Origin: an uncultured Parabacteroides sp.
Lineage (GTDB): Bacteria > Bacteroidota > Bacteroidia > Bacteroidales > Tannerellaceae
Length of the DNA: 10,286 bases
Direction of reading: 5' to 3'
Assembly: GCA_900552465.1 (NCBI GenBank)
Contig: URZO01000130.1
Span: forward strand, 1 to 10,286
Positions 7,225 to 10,286 of the stretch are shown piece after piece. A program made the translations under genes and the position numbers. The number at the start of each line of letters is the position of its first letter. The first letter of the stretch is position 1. The notes under the pieces are model-generated. The model was not told the origin of the DNA. It searched no databases and saw only the letters and a program-made list of their open reading frames with translations.

Positions 7225-8952
7225 ATGAAACTTAAATATCGGATATTTACAATAATACTGGCAGCCGGGACTTTTTGTTCCTGTGCCGATTTTCTTTCTG
7301 AAGATCCAAAAGGTAATATAACCACAAATTATTCGGAAACGGAAGAAGGTTGCGAAAAACTGGTTTTAAGCCTTTATAATACACACCGGGATTTCATCGA
7401 AAGGCTCTGGTTATTCGGCTCTATGGGGGCGGATGAACAATTGGTAGCTGTCAACGGAAACGACTGGCGCTATTTCGGGGAGTATTTCGACACGCAAATG
7501 ATAAACAACGGATGGAATCGTGATTTCTGGAAGAACTTATATAATTCATTGAACGTCGCCAATCTTGCCACCGAAATTATAGAAACGGCAGATATCAGAA
7601 AAGAAGAAAAACGAGCTGAGCTAAAGGCGGAAGCACATGCCCTCCGGGCCTTTTATCTCTGGATCATCGTTGAAACATACGGAGACGGCGCTCATTTCAG
7701 CATCGAAAGTACCAGCGGTGTAAAAACAATTGGCTATCAACCGGGAACAGGAGCATTCTACAAGCAGATACTTGAAGATTTGAACATTGCTTCTTCAGGA
7801 CTGAAATCGCCTCAGAACAGCCAGTGGGGACGGATGAACGAGGGTATCCGTAAATTCATCCAGATGAAAGTGTTGATGTCATTAGCCGGATATTCAGACG
7901 ATGTTATTTCAAAAGCCGGATATACCAGACAGAACTGCTATACGGATGCATTGGCATTGGCGACATCGCTCCGATCTGATTACAAATATAAATTGCTGGA
8001 CGATTATACACAGATCTTTGATGTGGACAACCAGATCAATGATGAAATCATCTGGTCCGTCCAATATTCGACCGACAAGACATATACCGAAGGAGGCGAC
8101 TATGGCTTACACCGTTATGGAGTCGGCTGGTACAACAAATCGGCTGTCGACAATAAAGCCATTACAACATTATGGAGCCATTCGTTATATTACGGTCGTG
8201 AATACCGCTGGTCCATGCCTTCCTTATTTATGATCCAGAATTTCAATCAATACGATAAACGTCTGTATGGCTCTTTGCAGGAATACTGGTGCTGGATACC
8301 TAACGACTGGAATCAAAAACCGGACTATTCCGACACGGTATTAATCCGGCATTTCCGGACCGTAACGGACGAAGAAGTTGAGGCTGGACGGAGAAGAGCG
8401 GAAACGCACCCGCTGGGGCATGAACTGTTTGTCGAAGGGCTTAACCACATGTACGATATGCAAACAGGCGAACCGACCATGAACGGACGCTCCTGTTATC
8501 ATACCAATCTGAAATATCTGGACTCTTCACGGGAATTTGCAAAAGATGAGAAGGGACACAAAGACCATATATGGTTCAGACTGGGAGAGGTTTATCTGGC
8601 TGAGGCCGAGTTAAACATGTATCTTGGAAACAAACAAAAAGCAGCGGACTTAATCAACGAATTGCGGAAAAGGGCGTTAACTGAAGGACATGAAGAGGCA
8701 TTGAAGGTTACTCCGGATATGATTACACTCGATTTTATTCTGGACGAATATATGCGCGAACTAAGTATGGAAGGTTTCCGGTGGTATACGTTGAAACGGA
8801 CCGGTAAGTTACTGGAACGTGCCTTAAAATACAATCCGGATGTAAAAGATAAGATGAAGCCTTACCATATCAGCCGGCCGATTCCACAAAACGAAGTGGA
8901 TGTCGTCACCAACAAAGATGAATTCCAGCAACTGCCGGATTACAGGAAATAA
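7225..8952 (+). CDS. SusD/RagB-family nutrient-binding outer-membrane lipoprotein
   Basis: This 575-residue protein is of normal SusD length. It has a lipoprotein signal peptide with a hydrophobic stretch at residues 6-17 and lipobox FCSC, giving a lipidated Cys at about residue 20, followed by the family-typical ADFLSEDPKG. The N-terminal half is helical and TPR-like (EEKRAELKAEAHALRAFYLW near residues 128-150). The SusD C-terminal signature is present in WFRLGEVYLAEAELNMYLGN...AADLINELRKRA (about 452-490). The final region shows the usual pattern LDFILDEYMRELSMEGFRWYTLKRTGKL. It is expected to cap the SusC transporter at the cell surface and bind the incoming glycan or other ligand. It lies 12 bp after susC and 20 bp before the oxidoreductase gene, consistent with one operon. 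No ligand can be inferred from sequence alone. Confidence 0.94.
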   Translation: MKLKYRIFTIILAAGTFCSCADFLSEDPKGNITTNYSETEEGCEKLVLSLYNTHRDFIERLWLFGSMGADEQLVAVNGNDWRYFGEYFDTQMINNGWNRDFWKNLYNSLNVANLATEIIETADIRKEEKRAELKAEAHALRAFYLWIIVETYGDGAHFSIESTSGVKTIGYQPGTGAFYKQILEDLNIASSGLKSPQNSQWGRMNEGIRKFIQMKVLMSLAGYSDDVISKAGYTRQNCYTDALALATSLRSDYKYKLLDDYTQIFDVDNQINDEIIWSVQYSTDKTYTEGGDYGLHRYGVGWYNKSAVDNKAITTLWSHSLYYGREYRWSMPSLFMIQNFNQYDKRLYGSLQEYWCWIPNDWNQKPDYSDTVLIRHFRTVTDEEVEAGRRRAETHPLGHELFVEGLNHMYDMQTGEPTMNGRSCYHTNLKYLDSSREFAKDEKGHKDHIWFRLGEVYLAEAELNMYLGNKQKAADLINELRKRALTEGHEEALKVTPDMITLDFILDEYMRELSMEGFRWYTLKRTGKLLERALKYNPDVKDKMKPYHISRPIPQNEVDVVTNKDEFQQLPDYRK

Positions 8953-8972
8953 TTGTTTAATCATTAAATATC

Positions 8973-9596
8973 ATGACAATGCATAACACAACAAACCAAA
9001 TGTCAAGAAGACATTTTTTAGCAGCAACAGGGGCAATAGCCGGAACGGTACTGCTCAATCCATTATCTGAAATAAAAGCAGAAACCGCCGGTATTACGAG
9101 ACCTACAGGCAAAAAACTCCGCCTTGCCATTGTCGGGACAGGAGGCCGTGGCACATCCATGTGGGGACGGGATCTAATGAGAAGTTATCCCGACTATATA
9201 GAGTTTGTAGGCCTTTGCGATAAAAACGAAGGACGCGTGGAAACAGGGAAGAAGATTATTGGAGCTTCCTGCCCTACTTATACAGACTTTGAAAAGATGA
9301 TGGGCGAGACCAAGCCGGATGTACTGATCGTTACGACGATGGACAGTACGCATCATCAGTTTATTATCCGTGGAATGGAACTCGGTGCTACCTCTATGTC
9401 CTTTTCACCAACATTTTCTCTTTTCAAATTATCTAATGCACCTGCTAATAGCTTAGAAGTTATAAACTCATTAAATCTTGCTACAACAATACCGATTTTT
9501 ATATTTTCTGCTACTAAATTTCCTTCAAAAGTGTTCATTTATTTTTCCTCCATATTCAAAATGTGTCCCATTCGGTCTTTCTTTGTCTTTAGATAA
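8973..9596 (+). CDS. Gfo/Idh/MocA-family oxidoreductase, truncated and fused to unrelated sequence
   Basis: The first 139 residues (to about 9389) are the NAD(P)-binding half of a Gfo/Idh/MocA oxidoreductase. There is a twin-arginine export signal (SRRHFLAATGAIAG, 11-24) and a Rossmann start LRLAIVGTGGRG (49-60) with the GxGGxG nucleotide loop. Then come VGLCDK (79-84) and KPDVLIVTTMDSTHHQFIIRGMELGA (about 114-139). The family normally continues here into the strand carrying the catalytic-lysine EKP motif, but the sequence changes abruptly. The remaining 68 codons to the stop at 9596 are antisense to lumazine synthase and GTP cyclohydrolase II genes and are not homologous to the family. A full protein should be roughly 400-450 residues, so this copy lacks the catalytic and substrate domain and is very unlikely to be active. 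ATG 8973 is used; ATG 9000, just before the Tat motif, is possible. It is downstream of susD and probably in its operon. Confidence 0.8.
   Translation: MTMHNTTNQMSRRHFLAATGAIAGTVLLNPLSEIKAETAGITRPTGKKLRLAIVGTGGRGTSMWGRDLMRSYPDYIEFVGLCDKNEGRVETGKKIIGASCPTYTDFEKMMGETKPDVLIVTTMDSTHHQFIIRGMELGATSMSFSPTFSLFKLSNAPANSLEVINSLNLATTIPIFIFSATKFPSKVFIYFSSIFKMCPIRSFFVFR
9356..9538 (-). pseudogene. ribH: 6,7-dimethyl-8-ribityllumazine synthase, 5' fragment
   Basis: Residues 1-51 (9538 down to 9386) match the start of lumazine synthase: the family N-terminus MNTFEGNLVAENIKIGIVVARFN, then ITSKLLAGALDNLKRENV and KDIEVA. Lumazine synthase condenses 5-amino-6-ribitylaminouracil with 3,4-dihydroxy-2-butanone 4-phosphate in riboflavin synthesis. 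The family normally continues after DIEVA with WVPGAFEIP, but here the frame runs into the oxidoreductase gene in antisense (PSSIPRIIN) and stops. About two thirds of the roughly 155-residue enzyme is absent, so it cannot be functional. The start is certain: GGAGG sits at 9551-9547, eight bases before the ATG, and the ATG directly follows the ribA stop codon. A Shine-Dalgarno this strong is typical of Firmicutes and unlike the other genes here. This gene is also called ribE in some species. Confidence 0.85.
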
Positions 9597-10180
9597 AAAC
9601 TATCATAAGGATTTGCTTCTATTTCAATCGGTACTCTGCTTGAAATTTTCATTCCATAATCTTCTAACTGATAAACTTTATCAGGATTATTTGTAAGTAA
9701 ATGCAATGATTTTATTCCCAAATCTCTTAAAATCTGTGCACCGATATAATATTCTCTTAAATCGCCTTGAAATCCTAATGCAAGGTTGGCGTCAAGTGTA
9801 TCCATACCGTTATCCTGTAAATGATAGGCTTTTAGTTTATTGACAAGCCCGATACCTCGTCCCTCTTGTCGCATATAAAGCAATACACCAGAACCATTTT
9901 CTGCAATCATTTTCATTGCTTTATCTAACTGCTGTCCACAATCACAGCGTAAAGAGCCAAAGGCATCTCCTGTTAAGCACTCTGAGTGGACACGACATAG
10001 CACATCGTTTCCATTATTCAAATCTCCCATAACCAATGCAACATGATGGTCTCCATTCAATTTATTGATATAACAATGTGCTTTGAAATTCCCATATTTT
10101 GTAGGCATTTCTACAACCGAAACACATTCTACAAGCAAATCATATACTTTTCTGTATTCCTGTAATTCTTTTTGCGTCAA
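9539..10180 (-). CDS. ribA: GTP cyclohydrolase II (C-terminal half of a RibBA-type protein)
   Basis: This 213-residue product covers an entire GTP cyclohydrolase II domain, the first committed enzyme of riboflavin synthesis, which opens the GTP imidazole ring. The zinc-binding cysteines are present as C68-x10-C79-x-C81 (SECLTGDAFGSLRCDCG). The substrate loop RQEGRGIG (104-111) and the segment LLTNNPDK (161-168) are intact. Closest relatives recalled are the C-terminal halves of bifunctional RibBA proteins of Firmicutes such as streptococci, where TIKELQEYRKVYD joins the two domains. The N-terminal dihydroxybutanone-phosphate synthase half is missing. The start is TTG at 10180, preceded by AGGGGG seven bases upstream, so the domain could be translated by itself. 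The frame is open upstream to a stop at 10250-10252, but that part is not RibB-like. ribH follows with no gap. Activity is plausible but unproven. Its low G+C marks it as foreign to the Bacteroidales DNA at left. Confidence 0.85.
   Translation of the reverse strand: MTQKELQEYRKVYDLLVECVSVVEMPTKYGNFKAHCYINKLNGDHHVALVMGDLNNGNDVLCRVHSECLTGDAFGSLRCDCGQQLDKAMKMIAENGSGVLLYMRQEGRGIGLVNKLKAYHLQDNGMDTLDANLALGFQGDLREYYIGAQILRDLGIKSLHLLTNNPDKVYQLEDYGMKISSRVPIEIEANPYDSFYLKTKKDRMGHILNMEEK
9546..9551 (-). promoter_or_regulatory. Strong Shine-Dalgarno of ribH
   Basis: GGAGG (9551 to 9547 on the minus strand) lies within the last codons of ribA, eight bases before the ribH ATG at 9538. It fixes the ribH start and shows Firmicutes-style translation initiation in this segment. 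Confidence 0.85.
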
Positions 10181-10186
10181 TGATAT

Positions 10187-10193
10187 GCCCCCT
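10187..10193 (-). promoter_or_regulatory. Ribosome binding site for the TTG-started ribA frame
   Basis: AGGGGG on the minus strand lies seven bases upstream of the TTG at 10180. It supports independent translation of the GTP cyclohydrolase II domain. The sequence around it does not look like RibBA coding sequence, so the site may have been brought in by the same rearrangement that removed the RibB half. Confidence 0.5.
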
Positions 10194-10215
10194 GTTCCGT
10201 AATCGATTGCGATTT

Positions 10216-10286
10216 TTAGTTTTTGTTTAACAACCTGTGTTGTCCGTTTTTACTGACTATATACAAATATTCCGGTGTATCTTTTT
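10216..10286 (-). CDS. 3' end of an unidentified gene entering from the right edge
   Basis: On the minus strand a frame open from the window edge encodes 22 residues (KDTPEYLYIV then SKNGQHRLLNKN) and ends in TAA at 10218-10216. Its stop is 35 bases upstream of the ribA TTG. The composition is protein-like, but the piece is too short to recognise. It might be the tail of a mobile-element or host gene. Its confidence is limited by length. Confidence 0.35.
   Translation of the reverse strand, partial: KDTPEYLYIVSKNGQHRLLNKN

Noticed and set aside
8973..9389. GH109-type (NAD-dependent alpha-N-acetylgalactosaminidase) assignment for the oxidoreductase
   Set aside because: The Tat signal and Rossmann start are shared by many Gfo/Idh/MocA groups, and the diagnostic C-terminal part is missing.
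10181..10286. FMN riboswitch ahead of ribA
   Set aside because: The available 106 bases upstream show none of the conserved RFN-element segments. A riboswitch would normally precede the first gene of the operon, which is not in the window.
9386..10286. Insertion sequence or integrative element carrying the rib genes
   Set aside because: No transposase, integrase, terminal inverted repeat or target duplication is visible at the left junction. The right end lies outside or near the window edge, so an element cannot be supported.

Overview
The window reads as Bacteroidales chromosome (Bacteroides/Parabacteroides-like) for about its first 9,390 bases, followed by about 900 bases of very different DNA. 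The Bacteroidales assignment rests on a SusC/SusD pair, an ECF sigma/FecR pair with an STN-carrying SusC, gene starts that mostly lack Shine-Dalgarno sequences, and promoter-like pairs of the TTG-N20-TAnnTTTG type. The genus is an inference.

Layout. 1-225 is intergenic. It holds a left-facing promoter-like pair embedded in a 13-bp tandem repeat, which would serve a gene beyond the left edge, and a 10-bp inverted repeat. 226-1794 is a two-gene leftward operon: a LiaF-like four-helix membrane protein followed, 3 bp later, by a membrane-anchored LytTR DNA-binding regulator with no receiver domain. 1795-2081 is a divergent control region with a good promoter candidate for the leftward operon, a TCCCGA repeat spaced exactly 21 bp, and a weaker promoter candidate for the rightward genes.

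2082-9389 is a regulated nutrient-uptake locus (PUL-like): ECF sigma factor, FecR-type anti-sigma factor, STN-SusC TonB-dependent transporter, SusD lipoprotein, and a Tat-exported Gfo/Idh/MocA oxidoreductase. By analogy with known systems, the SusC STN domain would signal substrate at the outer membrane to FecR in the inner membrane. FecR would then release the sigma factor to raise susCD transcription. No glycoside hydrolase is present in the window, so the substrate cannot be named.

The oxidoreductase stops making sense after residue 139, at 9386-9389. From there rightward the minus strand encodes a Firmicutes-like riboflavin cluster: a GTP cyclohydrolase II domain (ribA, the C-terminal half of a usual RibBA) followed directly by the first 51 codons of lumazine synthase (ribH). 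The lumazine synthase start has a strong GGAGG site, and the segment is clearly richer in A+T. Both genes are cut at the same 4-bp point. The last about 70 bases hold the 3' end of an unidentified minus-strand reading frame, and there may be a second breakpoint at about 10,165-10,190. The segment is either a real illegitimate recombination or transfer event or, quite possibly, a chimeric clone or assembly. The sequence alone cannot decide between these.
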